The notes: generated from the letters alone by a model not told the origin. A stretch of DNA of 18,165 nt from JBMNQI01 sp050944055 (GCA_050944055.1 JBMNQI010000047.1:1-18165); one strand, 5' to 3'; counted from the stretch's first letter, positions 1 to 7,514 are shown. Numbers and translations: made by a program.

Positions 1-2
1 CT

Positions 3-227
3 CCTACTTTTCCTCTCCGCCCCCGGAAAAGTGCCTCGATGACGAGTGATGCGGGCGAAGAAAGCTGTGCGGCAAGGAGCATGCTTCTGTTCTTATGCGG
101 AGCTGCGTGTGTGAATAAGGCAAAGGCGGGCAGGGCGGATGACATTGTTCCGTGTATCAACTGCTTATACTGCCTCGATGATTTTAAGGATACCGCTATT
201 CTTGCGCGGTCAATCATAACAGCGTGA
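3..227 (+). pseudogene. 3' remnant of an Old Yellow Enzyme-type NADH:flavin oxidoreductase (partial at window edge)
   Basis: This frame is open from the left window edge to a TGA at 225-227. About 25 residues before the stop it reads VNKAKAGRADDIVPCINC followed by LYC. That resembles the end of the TIM-barrel domain of the 2,4-dienoyl-CoA reductase/OYE family, where a 'GRPLLADP..xNKAxEGRxxDIxPCIxCNxxC' block carries the first iron-sulfur cysteines. Members with this block normally continue for about 300 residues of FAD/NAD(P)-binding domain, but here the protein stops about 15 residues after the last cysteine. The preceding text (LLFLCGAAC) also looks scrambled compared with the family's LLADP. 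A decayed or truncated gene is therefore more likely than an intact one. It could also be a chance match or a short unrelated protein whose 5' end lies outside the window. No start is assigned. Confidence 0.35.
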
Positions 228-276
228 AAAACAGGGCCGAAGTGCTGCGAAGCCAGTCACTGCGGCCCTGTTTTTG
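227..276. terminator. Bidirectional rho-independent terminator
   Basis: CAGGGCCG at 232-239 pairs with CGGCCCTG at 263-270. After one mismatch, AGTG at 241-244 pairs with CACT at 258-261. The hairpin is followed by TTTTT on the + strand and preceded by AAAAA, so it can end transcription from both sides: the remnant at the left edge and the LysR gene. Confidence 0.8.
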
Positions 277-329
277 TATGATTTGGGAAACGCAAAAAAC
301 GTGTTAATAATGGCGTGGAAAACGGTCAT

Positions 330-1220
330 TCATCGAAAACTATACCGCAGGAAGCTTTTACAATAAGAAATAAACGTCTTTAAATCATCTGTGAGCTTTT
401 TGTCCTTATGGTAGACCAAATCAAAAGTGCGCTCAAGCTTCAGCCCGTTTATCGGACAGGTCCAAAGTATGCCTTCCGCCGCCTCTTTCTCCAAAAGACG
501 CTGTGATATAACCGTTATCCCGTGTCCGTCTATAACGGCGTTTTTTATTGCCTCTGGCGAATAACTGGTCCACGCAACGTAGTATGATACGCCCCTGGAT
601 AAAAGCTCGGTTTCCAGCTGGGCCCTGGTGCCGCTTCCCTGCTCGCGCAGAATAAGCGGCTGGCCTGTCAGCTCCTCGGGATTGACCGAATCACGGCCAA
701 AAAACACATGACTTCGACCGCACGCAACTACCAGCCTGTCGTCAATAGCAGGTATCACAATAAGGCTTTCATTTTGAATTTTTCCTTCCACCAGAGCGAT
801 ATCCAAGCCGTTGCATAACAGCTGTTCCTCCAAAATGTGCGTATTGGCTACCAACACTTCCGGCAGGAGGCCCTCAATCCTTTCGCGCATGCCGGATAAA
901 AAAGGGCTCAGCACGCTTGTGCCTACGGTGAGCGATGCGCCGATACGCAGGACGCGCCGGCTTCTGGAACTCTTCATGGCCATTTCCAGCTGCCGGCTGG
1001 CAGCCAGTATGGTTTGGACATATGCGAGGAGCTCCTCGCCTTCCCGAGTAAGGTAAAGCGTGCGCGAGAGCCTTTCAAACAGACGTGTTCCATACTCCTG
1101 CTCGATTCTGGTAATAACCTGGCTGACAGACGAGGGCGATATGTAAAGCTCCTCCGCCGCCAAACTCATTTTTTGGCGCCGCGCCACTTTTGAGAATATT
1201 TCCATGTCCCTGAGCGTCAT
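330..1220 (-). CDS. LysR-family transcriptional regulator (YeiE-like), divergent from yeiH
   Basis: This is a 296-residue DNA-binding regulator of standard LysR length. An N-terminal winged helix-turn-helix lies at about residues 1-60 (MTLRDMEIF start, SLAAEELYISPSSVSQVI recognition region, RLFERLSRTLYLTREG wing). It is followed by the periplasmic-binding-like effector domain (about 90-290). The ATG at 1218-1220 is chosen because it is preceded by AGGTGAT at good spacing and begins the canonical LysR N-terminus; an upstream in-frame ATG at 1301 would add residues encoded by the promoter region. It is divergent from a YeiH-family permease, the same pairing as E. coli yeiE/yeiH, so it most likely controls that gene and itself. 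The effector cannot be read from sequence; sulfite or another sulfur compound is suggested only by analogy. Confidence 0.9.
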   Translation of the reverse strand: MTLRDMEIFSKVARRQKMSLAAEELYISPSSVSQVITRIEQEYGTRLFERLSRTLYLTREGEELLAYVQTILAASRQLEMAMKSSRSRRVLRIGASLTVGTSVLSPFLSGMRERIEGLLPEVLVANTHILEEQLLCNGLDIALVEGKIQNESLIVIPAIDDRLVVACGRSHVFFGRDSVNPEELTGQPLILREQGSGTRAQLETELLSRGVSYYVAWTSYSPEAIKNAVIDGHGITVISQRLLEKEAAEGILWTCPINGLKLERTFDLVYHKDKKLTDDLKTFISYCKSFLRYSFR

Positions 1221-1338
1221 ATTATCACCTATTTGCAGATAAATTAAGTAAACACTTAAGCTAACCACAATTAATTTAATATTTTTATTACAAATATGCA
1301 AGTGATAAAATGAAACTAAATAAATAAGAGGTGATAAT
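1221..1338. promoter_or_regulatory. Divergent LysR/YeiH promoter-operator region
   Basis: This AT-rich 118-bp spacer holds the promoters of both genes. A perfect palindrome, TTAAGT-aaac-ACTTAA, lies at 1244-1259 just upstream of the LysR start and is a candidate regulator binding site. A -10-like TAAAAT lies about 30 bp upstream of the yeiH ATG but lacks a convincing -35. Both genes use near-identical ribosome binding sites (AGGTGATAAT then ATG). Exact promoter positions cannot be fixed. Confidence 0.55.
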
Positions 1339-2403
1339 ATGGTACTTGGGTTGATAGTCTGCCTTGCAGCCGCGGTGCTGGCTATGTACCTCGGAGGGCT
1401 TCAGCATTTTGTCGGTTCGCCGATGATAGGCCTATTCTTAGGCATTGTCATAGCTAATGTGTTTAGCCCCGGCATAATCGACAGATTTAAGCAGGGCGCG
1501 GGATGGGCGTCGAAATACCTGCTCAAAGCCGGGATAATACTCGCCGGCGGGACTCTGAGCTTTAGAGCCGTTTTGGGGGTCGGTCTATCCGCGCTGCCGC
1601 TTATCGCTTTCAATATCTGTTTGAGTTTTCTCGCCGCTTGGGCAATAGGACGGCTCATGGGAGTTTCACCGAATACGCGCGTGCTGGTGGGCGGAGGCAC
1701 TGCGATATGCGGCGGCACCGCGATCGCGACGCTGACGCCTATTATAAAAGCCAAGGAGCATGAAATGGCTTACGCGATGACGGCTATATTCCTTTTCGAC
1801 ATACTGGCCGCTATCATGTGGCCGTATGCGGCCCGTTGGCTTGGACTTTCGGCCGGCCAATACGGTATTCTCGGAGGACTTGCAATAAGCGACACATCGA
1901 GCGTAACCGCGGCCGGGGCCACATTCGACGCCATTTCAGGCGTTAAGGCTGCCGCGACTGTTAACGGCGATGTGCTGACCGGCGGACAGATGGCAATCAT
2001 CGTTAAACTGACCAGGACGGTCATGCTGGTTTTCGTGGCTCTGGCCGTAATGCTGGTGTCCACGTTCAAAAAGGACAAGGCAGGGAATATGAGCGCGTCC
2101 GGGGATAGCAGTTTCTTGACGAGGGTCGCGAAAGCCTTCCCTTTGTTTGTGCTTGGGTTTTTAGTTATGACGATACTTAACACCGTTGTCAGGTTTTCCG
2201 AAATCAGCCTTGGCTCTTTAACTTTGTCAAGCCTGCTGTCTAAGTCTTACAAATTCCTGATTACGGCGGCGCTTGTGGGCATAGGATTTAAGATTAAGAT
2301 AAAAAGCCTGTTTACGGAGGGGTTAAAGCCGATACTCCTGGGCGGCTGCACATGGTTTGCCATAGCTTTATCCACACTGGCTTACGTACTGATTTTTGCT
2401 TAA
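1339..2403 (+). CDS. yeiH: YeiH-family putative sulfate/anion exporter membrane protein
   Basis: This is a 354-residue polytopic membrane protein of the YeiH/PF03601 family, often annotated 'putative sulfate exporter'. Recognisable features are the LLKAGIILAGGTLSF segment (about residues 61-75) and the strongly conserved glycine-rich GGGTAICGGTAIATLTPII motif (118-136) followed by KAKEHEMAYAMTAIFLFDILA. The SDTSSVTAAG stretch follows later. About ten hydrophobic helices are expected and the length is normal. The ATG at 1339 has AGAGGTGAT directly upstream. It is divergent from a LysR regulator, its probable controller, and ends at a strong hairpin. Substrate is not established by sequence; in E. 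coli the YeiE/YeiH pair is linked to sulfite or sulfur metabolism. Confidence 0.88.
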   Translation: MVLGLIVCLAAAVLAMYLGGLQHFVGSPMIGLFLGIVIANVFSPGIIDRFKQGAGWASKYLLKAGIILAGGTLSFRAVLGVGLSALPLIAFNICLSFLAAWAIGRLMGVSPNTRVLVGGGTAICGGTAIATLTPIIKAKEHEMAYAMTAIFLFDILAAIMWPYAARWLGLSAGQYGILGGLAISDTSSVTAAGATFDAISGVKAAATVNGDVLTGGQMAIIVKLTRTVMLVFVALAVMLVSTFKKDKAGNMSASGDSSFLTRVAKAFPLFVLGFLVMTILNTVVRFSEISLGSLTLSSLLSKSYKFLITAALVGIGFKIKIKSLFTEGLKPILLGGCTWFAIALSTLAYVLIFA

Positions 2404-2420
2404 AGACTTCTTGCTGGTTG

Positions 2421-2460
2421 AAAAAAAGATCTCCGGCTTTTATCCGGAGATCTAATTTTA
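2421..2460. terminator. Bidirectional rho-independent terminator between convergent genes
   Basis: A perfect 10-bp stem, AGATCTCCGG (2427-2436) with CCGGAGATCT (2444-2453), encloses a 7-nt loop. A run of A at 2421-2427 reads as a U tract for the minus-strand gene, and AATTTTA follows on the plus strand. It serves yeiH and the DUF975 gene. Confidence 0.9.
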
Positions 2461-2461
2461 T

Positions 2462-3325
2462 CTATTCGTATTCTATTAAAGGCGGCGGGCCGTTTAAATT
2501 CCTTACGGCTTTAATGTAGTAGCCCACCGTCAAATTCATGTAAGGCGTTAAAAAGACGTTCAATGCGCCGTAAGTCAGAGCCGCTAATATGAGCCAGACT
2601 ATGAAGCTTAGCAATAGAATAAAGAACTCCGCGCGGCGGCCGGAAACAATTTTCCTGCACTCCCGGAGGGCCTGCCTTACTGTCAGCCCGGGGTTCTCGG
2701 CAAGCAGAAAAAACGAAACGATATATGAAGAAGAACGCAGAACGGCGGCGATCGCACCGACTACGGCGAGAGCCGCGCAAAGAATCAAAAGCTGCGCCGC
2801 GACCGCCTCAGCCATGCTTAATTTCAGAATCAAAAGCAATATAACGGCGGCCGGGATGGAAAAAACCACCCACCAAAAAGCCGCGAGAAGGGAAACGGCG
2901 ACGGTCAGGAAGATGCTGCGGATTATTCTGTCGCCGGAAAGGAACCATTGCATGATGTCCCTCAGGCTGGCCTCAGAGCCGTTTATAAGCTTCATCGCGA
3001 TTTCATACAGACCGAAGCGCAAAGGAGTAACGACCATAAACACGATTATAGACACAAGTATGGTGACGACCGTATAGCGCCAGTCCCAGATCCCCGGAAG
3101 CTTTTCCAGATAACTGCTCATCCAGTTCATATATGAGTCGACGCTCTGCAGGGCGGACTCGGGAATCGCCGAAAAAACAGGCGAAACCCTGGCCTGGAAC
3201 AGGTCCAGAAGGCGTGAAACGACCTCAAGTATAAGTGCGGAGACTGCGCATACCTTCCAATTCAGGCCGAAGCTCCGCTTGGCCTCAAGTTTTATCGCAA
3301 GTCGGTTTATGCTGGGACCTTTCAT
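2462..3325 (-). CDS. DUF975 family integral membrane protein
   Basis: This 287-residue membrane protein has about six hydrophobic helices. Family hallmarks are the central PLRFGLYEIAMKLINGSEAS stretch (PxxxGLY.. in DUF975), a second helix pair with RSSSYIVSFFLLAENP, then the conserved ALRECRKIVSGRRAEFF and LLLSFIVWLILAALTYG blocks, and a final FLTPYMNLTVGYYIK helix. These match DUF975 (YciC-like) proteins, widespread in Firmicutes, which have no assigned function. The ATG at 3325 has AAGGGAGAG about 5 nt upstream. It stands alone on the minus strand, convergent with yeiH, with no clear promoter in the GC-rich spacer upstream. Confidence 0.82.
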   Translation of the reverse strand: MKGPSINRLAIKLEAKRSFGLNWKVCAVSALILEVVSRLLDLFQARVSPVFSAIPESALQSVDSYMNWMSSYLEKLPGIWDWRYTVVTILVSIIVFMVVTPLRFGLYEIAMKLINGSEASLRDIMQWFLSGDRIIRSIFLTVAVSLLAAFWWVVFSIPAAVILLLILKLSMAEAVAAQLLILCAALAVVGAIAAVLRSSSYIVSFFLLAENPGLTVRQALRECRKIVSGRRAEFFILLLSFIVWLILAALTYGALNVFLTPYMNLTVGYYIKAVRNLNGPPPLIEYE

Positions 3326-3555
3326 TGACTCTCCCTTCCGAAGACCGGGCAGTAATCCGCCGCGTCGGCGCGCCTGAGCTATAAACGGGCGCCGCCCTCA
3401 TTCAGATAAGCTAAAGCGCGGGAGGCGAAAGAAATGCTTTCTCAGGGCGGCTGCCGGCGGCATTTCTCCATGCCACGGGCGCCAAAGCAGAATTTGGCTT
3501 TCCCGTATGAAAAACGCACGCTCTGCAAGCCGCGCCTATGTAGATCTGCCTGTGT
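3326..3555. other. GC-rich intergenic spacer, little identifiable content
   Basis: This 230-bp spacer lies upstream of DUF975 and downstream of the VanW gene, both on the minus strand. It holds two small hairpins (GCCAAA/TTTGGC at 3481-3498 and the structure at 3510-3534). No open frame with a convincing start and no strong promoter for DUF975 was found. Confidence 0.6.
3510..3534 (-). terminator. Possible terminator of the VanW gene
   Basis: On the minus strand a GC-rich imperfect hairpin (CGC-GCT loop AGC-GCG, with small bulges) is followed immediately by TTTTTC. It lies about 22 bp after the VanW stop codon. The stem is short, so this is tentative. Confidence 0.4.
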
Positions 3556-5229
3556 TTAGTCCTGCTCAGGCGTCTCAGCCGGAGGCTCCCCGGGGGAAGG
3601 CGAGGGCTCCGGAGGTATCGTAGGCGAAGGTTCCGGAGAGGGCGTAGGGGTCGGGAAAGGAACAGGCGGCTCGGTCGGCTCCGGTGTTGGTGAGGGAGAG
3701 GGTGTCGGCTCGAGAGGCAAAGTCTCCGAAGGCTCCGGGTCAGGCGTCGGGCTGAGCTCCCCGACGGCTACAAGCACGACCTTGTCCCTCTTTGTGTAGT
3801 AGCTGCTGGCTTCGAGCTTTGAAGATATCTTCGTCCCGTTCTCATCATATATATGCCTGTAGGTAACGACCGAATAACCTGTGCTGCCGGTGGTTTTAAC
3901 GTAGGAAGTGCCCGGGGCGACAGAGGGATCCTCTTTTTCGATTGTATCGAACGGGTAGGTGGCCGTTATGACATAAGTCATCTCGACACGCGTCTTATCG
4001 GTCTTTGTGCCGAGCAGGCGGACTTTGACCATGCCGTCCTCAAGCTTGGACTCGATCTTTATCGGGTATTCGGTGTTGTTTTTGAATTTGAGGTCCGTTG
4101 TGCCCCAGTTGACAGTAGCGTCCATGCCGAAGGGGAGATAGGATACCGTGAATTGGTGGCAGACGCGCTCGACGATCTCGAGATTTGCCAGCAGGGCCGT
4201 CATGTATATTGTGGAGCTGACCTGGCATATGCCCCCGCCGACCTCGTCGACTACATTGCCGTTTACATAGGCGTGGGCATACTTGAAGCCCCGCTCAATC
4301 GTGCGCTGGCCGACGGTATCGTTGTAGCTGAAAACTTCCCCGGGTTTGAGGACCGTCCCGTTTATAGCGGACGCCGCAAGATTTATGTTGTTGTTGCGGT
4401 TTGAGTCGTTTGTGACGTAGGTGGAATACTCAGACAGTACGTCCTTAAACAGCGTTGCGGAAATTGTCGACGCCAGGATCTCGGGCTGAGTGACGTTTAT
4501 GTCCAGAGCTACTATTTTGCCGGGCTCCGCGCCGTCGACAAGCGCTTTAAGCTCGTCAATGTCAAAATCCTTCCCCGTTACCTCGGGTACGATATTCATG
4601 TCGTCATCAAGATAAGCGTCAACAGGCTCTGAATACACCTCGTTGTATATAGCCTGATAGTCCGGCTCCTCGGGCGCGTCAACCTCCGGCTCGAATATGA
4701 TGTCCGAAAAGTCGGGCTTTGTGAAAGCAGCCAGGACAATCTGATATAGTTTGTCCTCGTTATAATGTATGCCCGTTACTCCTTTTTTAATAAGTATTTT
4801 ATCCTCCGCGACAAGCAATGCATACTTCTGGGTCTCCGCGGAGTATTTCTTCACTGCGTCCTGGACGTACCTGCGCAGAACATCTTCGTCCGGTCCCGCG
4901 TTGGAAACGGCAAAATCCCTTGGCCTGAGCTGTGAAGAAATAAGCCTCACGCCTCCCGCCAGAAATCCTCCGCGGCCGAAAGCCCATGCTTTTTCCAGGG
5001 CGGAATTGAGATCGATGCCGCCCATTACCTCAGATATCGGAATGTCCAGGGTATTGCCGTAACCCATGTCCACATGCAGGCTTTCGCCGCCGGAGACAGA
5101 GGCGACGGCGGAGGATGCCTCTTCGTATGTCATGCCGCCGATATTAACTCCGGCAACGCTTATATTGGGGAAAACGCTGTCGCGGGCGTTGGCCGCAACG
5201 CAGCATACCAGGTACGCCGCCGCAAGCAA
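3556..5229 (-). CDS. VanW-domain cell-surface protein with peptidoglycan-binding-like N-terminal region and Pro-rich tail
   Basis: This is a 557-residue membrane-anchored exported protein. After a hydrophobic N-terminal segment, residues about 20-200 resemble the YoaR/PG_binding_4 region (VFPNISVAGVNIGGMTYEEA). The VanW domain spans about 265-410 (NRNNNINLAASAINGTVL, GEVFSYNDTVGQRT, GGGICQVSSTIYMTALLANL, NWGTTDLKFKN). A beta-rich G5-like region and a roughly 65-residue Pro/Ser/Glu/Thr tail follow. Its role is probably at the cell wall; VanW itself has no known catalytic function. The listed start is a TTG inside the hydrophobic helix. The frame is open back to 5313 and encodes a basic segment plus the rest of a signal anchor but has no ATG/GTG/TTG there, so the true start is upstream or the gene carries a one-base deletion. 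A promoter lies upstream at 5350-5377. Confidence 0.85.
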   Translation of the reverse strand: MLAAAYLVCCVAANARDSVFPNISVAGVNIGGMTYEEASSAVASVSGGESLHVDMGYGNTLDIPISEVMGGIDLNSALEKAWAFGRGGFLAGGVRLISSQLRPRDFAVSNAGPDEDVLRRYVQDAVKKYSAETQKYALLVAEDKILIKKGVTGIHYNEDKLYQIVLAAFTKPDFSDIIFEPEVDAPEEPDYQAIYNEVYSEPVDAYLDDDMNIVPEVTGKDFDIDELKALVDGAEPGKIVALDINVTQPEILASTISATLFKDVLSEYSTYVTNDSNRNNNINLAASAINGTVLKPGEVFSYNDTVGQRTIERGFKYAHAYVNGNVVDEVGGGICQVSSTIYMTALLANLEIVERVCHQFTVSYLPFGMDATVNWGTTDLKFKNNTEYPIKIESKLEDGMVKVRLLGTKTDKTRVEMTYVITATYPFDTIEKEDPSVAPGTSYVKTTGSTGYSVVTYRHIYDENGTKISSKLEASSYYTKRDKVVLVAVGELSPTPDPEPSETLPLEPTPSPSPTPEPTEPPVPFPTPTPSPEPSPTIPPEPSPSPGEPPAETPEQD

Positions 5230-5349
5230 AGCGGCAGCCGCCCCGGCAATTATCGGGATGTACCTGCGATTTTTATCATTTTTTACCTGTCTTTTTCCTA
5301 TGTTGATCGCCGCCTATCCGTATGGTTTAGGATATGGTATTGGAATCCT

Positions 5350-5377
5350 ATTATATAGCTTTTTCGGCGTAATGCAA
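5350..5377 (-). promoter_or_regulatory. Sigma-A-like promoter for the VanW gene
   Basis: On the minus strand, TTGCAT (5372-5377), a 16-bp spacer and a perfect TATAAT (5350-5355) lie about 70 bp upstream of the probable start region of the VanW gene. hemW upstream has no clear terminator, so read-through from it is also possible. Confidence 0.65.
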
Positions 5378-5459
5378 TTACAAAGCGGTTACTATTTCGA
5401 CATAATTCGAAATATAATCTGCCCTCGCGCAAGCTTAGACAGTGGCACCCTGCCGGCAA

Positions 5460-6527
5460 TTACATTCTGTCCCAAAATTCGCCGATTATTGAGTTGGAAA
5501 GAAGGAAGCCCGCGTCCGTCAGGCGAAAACGGCCGTCCCTGATTTGCCCCAGGCCGCGCTCGGCAAGTTCCTCGCAATAGGGCAAAAACCTGCCTGTTTC
5601 TATACCATCCGCCGTCCTGAGGGAGAGCATCAGACGCTCTTTTTCGCGCTCCGGGCCGTCCGGAGAACTATCCTCGGAAAGAGGCGGCGACACGGGGCAG
5701 CGGAGGTAGGATTCGAGGTCCGCCGCGGCTGTGAAACGCCGGCCTCCGAAGTCCGAGGCCGCGGCCGGCCCAAAACCGAGGTATTCTTCCAAACGCCAGT
5801 ATTTGAGGTTATGACGGCATTCAAAGCCGGGCTTTGCCCAGTTGGACACCTCATAATGAATAAAACCGGCGTCGGCCAGCAGAGCGCACGCCTCAAGGTA
5901 CATATCGGCCTGGAGGTCACCGTCAGCCTCGCGGAAGCGCTCATACAGCCTGGTGCCCGGTTCGGGCGTCAGAGCATACAGGCTCATATGCGTCAGAGGG
6001 AGCGAGAGGGCAGTCCTAATACTCTCCCGCCACGTTTCCATGGTCTGGCCCGGGAGCCCGTATATAAGGTCCGCGTTAATATCGTCAAAGCCCGCCTTGC
6101 GCGCTGCGAGGACTGATTTTATAGCCCGGGAAGCGTCGTGAACGCGCCCTGCACTTTTAAGCTCCGAATCAATAAAGCTCTGCACCCCGAGGCTTACGCG
6201 GTTAAACCCCGCTTCGCGCGCTTCCGCCAGAAAAGAGTCCGGCGAACTCTCGGGGTTGGCCTCCAGGCTTATCTCGGACAGTGGTTGGACGTTGAAAACC
6301 TCAAAAATGTTTCGGAGCAGCCCCGACAGGCGCGAGGAACCGAGCAGGGAAGGTGTGCCGCCGCCGAAAAAAACAGTGTCGGCGCATACGCCTTTGTAAG
6401 CCCTGAATTGGCTGTTCAGGGCGGAGCAATATGCGTCCATCAGGTCGCCGCGCCCTTTTAGCGAATAAAAGGCGCAGTAATCGCATTTAACCATGCAAAA
6501 TGGGATGTGAATATAGAGCCCGGTCAT
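5460..6527 (-). CDS. hemW: HemW, radical SAM heme chaperone (oxygen-independent coproporphyrinogen oxidase-like)
   Basis: This is a 355-residue radical SAM protein. The [4Fe-4S]/SAM site is C11-x3-C15-x2-C18 in HIPFCMVKCDYCAFYS. It is followed by FFGGGTPSLL (about 53-62), SLEANPES and NRVSLGVQSF, then YGLPGQT. The HemW-type HNLKYWRLEEYLGFGPAAAS signature sits at about 240-259. HemW binds heme and transfers it to respiratory proteins; it is often mislabelled HemN. The ATG at 6525-6527 is chosen because GGGGTGA lies just upstream and the protein begins with the family's YIHIPFC. The longer in-frame start at 6575 lies within the promoter. It is divergent from the ABC operon. The usual hrcA/grpE/dnaK neighbours are absent in this window. 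Confidence 0.92.
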   Translation of the reverse strand: MTGLYIHIPFCMVKCDYCAFYSLKGRGDLMDAYCSALNSQFRAYKGVCADTVFFGGGTPSLLGSSRLSGLLRNIFEVFNVQPLSEISLEANPESSPDSFLAEAREAGFNRVSLGVQSFIDSELKSAGRVHDASRAIKSVLAARKAGFDDINADLIYGLPGQTMETWRESIRTALSLPLTHMSLYALTPEPGTRLYERFREADGDLQADMYLEACALLADAGFIHYEVSNWAKPGFECRHNLKYWRLEEYLGFGPAAASDFGGRRFTAAADLESYLRCPVSPPLSEDSSPDGPEREKERLMLSLRTADGIETGRFLPYCEELAERGLGQIRDGRFRLTDAGFLLSNSIIGEFWDRM

Positions 6528-6546
6528 TTCGTCACCCCGCATGTGG

Positions 6547-6575
6547 ATTATATGCGCAAACATAAAAAACGTCAA
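6547..6575 (-). promoter_or_regulatory. Sigma-A promoter of hemW
   Basis: On the minus strand, TTGACG (6570-6575), a 17-bp spacer and a perfect TATAAT (6547-6552) give a short leader of about 12-15 nt that includes the ribosome binding site. It overlaps the longer possible hemW start, which argues against that start. Confidence 0.82.
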
Positions 6576-6591
6576 ATCAGAAAATTATTTC

Positions 6592-6619
6592 TTGCATTAG
6601 CGTGCTAATATGATAAAAT
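6592..6619 (+). promoter_or_regulatory. Promoter of the amino-acid ABC operon with an inverted repeat in the spacer
   Basis: TTGCAT (6592-6597), a 16-bp spacer and TAAAAT (6614-6619) form a sigma-A-like promoter about 35 bp upstream of the binding-protein ATG. The spacer contains ATTAGC-GT-GCTAAT at 6596-6609, a perfect palindrome well placed for a repressor operator. Confidence 0.65.
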
Positions 6620-6653
6620 GTCTGTGATAAATAATCATACCGGAGGAGTTATT

Positions 6654-7496
6654 ATGAAAAACAGATTTAAGCCTTGCGCTCTTATTCTCGCGCTCTTAAT
6701 GTGCGTTTCGCTTTTCGCGGGCTGCAGTAAGAGCAACGAGCCGGGATATACCGCCGTTGACACGCAGGCAAACGCGCTTATGGAGGTCAAATCAGGAACG
6801 GCCGACGTCGCGATTATAGACTACACGATGGCTAAGACAATGACCGGCGAGGGCACCGATTACAGCGACCTCCAGATTATAGACGGAATCGAGCTGGCCG
6901 TAGAAGAATACGCGATCGGCTTCCGCAACGGCAGCAATCTTGTAGGCCAGGTAAACGACGCGATGAATAAGCTGCTGCAGGACGGCACGCTGGCTGAAAT
7001 TGCTGAGAAATATGACCTCACGCTCTCAATGCTGGAAAGCTTCACACCCTCGGATGAGGCGGGAACGGCGGAGGAGGACGACTGGGCTTATATACAGGAA
7101 AAGGGCAAGCTTATAATAGGCATAACCGAATATGCCCCGATGAACTACTATGATGAGAGCGGCCGCTTAATAGGCTTCGACACCGAGTTTGCAGAGGCGG
7201 TCTGCGAAATTCTGGGCGTGACCCCGGAGTTTATAGTTATAAACTGGGACACCAAGGAGATAGAGCTTCAGGCTAAGAGCATCGACTGCATATGGAACGG
7301 GCTGACAGTTACAGAAGAGCGAAAGGAAAACATGGACTTCAGCGCCTCCTACATAAAGAACATGCAGGTCCCCGTCATCGCCTCCAAGAACAAAGACAGG
7401 TTTAAAACCGTAGACGATCTTAAAAAAGCGGCTCTCGTCGCGGAAGCGGGTTCAGCCGGCGAGACCGAGGCAAAGTCGCTTGCCGGGGTGGAATAG
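6654..7496 (+). CDS. Amino-acid ABC transporter substrate-binding lipoprotein, apparently circularly permuted
   Basis: This 280-residue protein has a lipoprotein signal (basic start, hydrophobic core, LFAGC with C24). The domain order is unusual. Residues about 31-125 (YTAVDTQANALMEV, GTADVAIIDYTMA, EEYAIGFRNGSNL, ADGTL-type helix, EIAEKYDL) are what normally forms the C-terminal part of a family 3 binding protein. Residues about 131-280 (acidic linker, AYIQEKGKLIIGITEYAPMNY, GFDTEFAEAVCE, CIWNGLTVTEERKENMDFS, VAEAGSAGETEAKSLAG) are the normal N-terminal part, and the gene stops where the 'C-terminal' part should begin. Joined in the usual order, the two halves give one complete protein. Predicted ligand residues are kept: R223 in TVTEER, the GSAGE loop at 266-270 and D56 in IIDY, pointing to a polar amino acid. 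The ATG at 6654 follows GGAGGAG; an earlier ATG at 6618 would precede the signal peptide and overlaps the -10 element. Confidence 0.9.
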   Translation: MKNRFKPCALILALLMCVSLFAGCSKSNEPGYTAVDTQANALMEVKSGTADVAIIDYTMAKTMTGEGTDYSDLQIIDGIELAVEEYAIGFRNGSNLVGQVNDAMNKLLQDGTLAEIAEKYDLTLSMLESFTPSDEAGTAEEDDWAYIQEKGKLIIGITEYAPMNYYDESGRLIGFDTEFAEAVCEILGVTPEFIVINWDTKEIELQAKSIDCIWNGLTVTEERKENMDFSASYIKNMQVPVIASKNKDRFKTVDDLKKAALVAEAGSAGETEAKSLAGVE

Positions 7497-7514
7497 ATAA
7501 CTAGATGAATCCCG

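Noticed and set aside
5544..6116. 190-residue plus-strand open frame opposite hemW
   Set aside because: Antisense shadow of a well-conserved gene; composition is Arg/Gly-rich noise with no motif.
6528..6575. Longer hemW N-terminus starting at 6575
   Set aside because: The extension lies in a strong TTGACG/TATAAT promoter, and the internal ATG at 6527 has a good ribosome binding site and the family-typical start.
6618..6653. Longer binding-protein N-terminus starting at 6618
   Set aside because: It overlaps the -10 element and would put 12 polar residues before the lipoprotein signal; GGAGGAG precedes the ATG at 6654.
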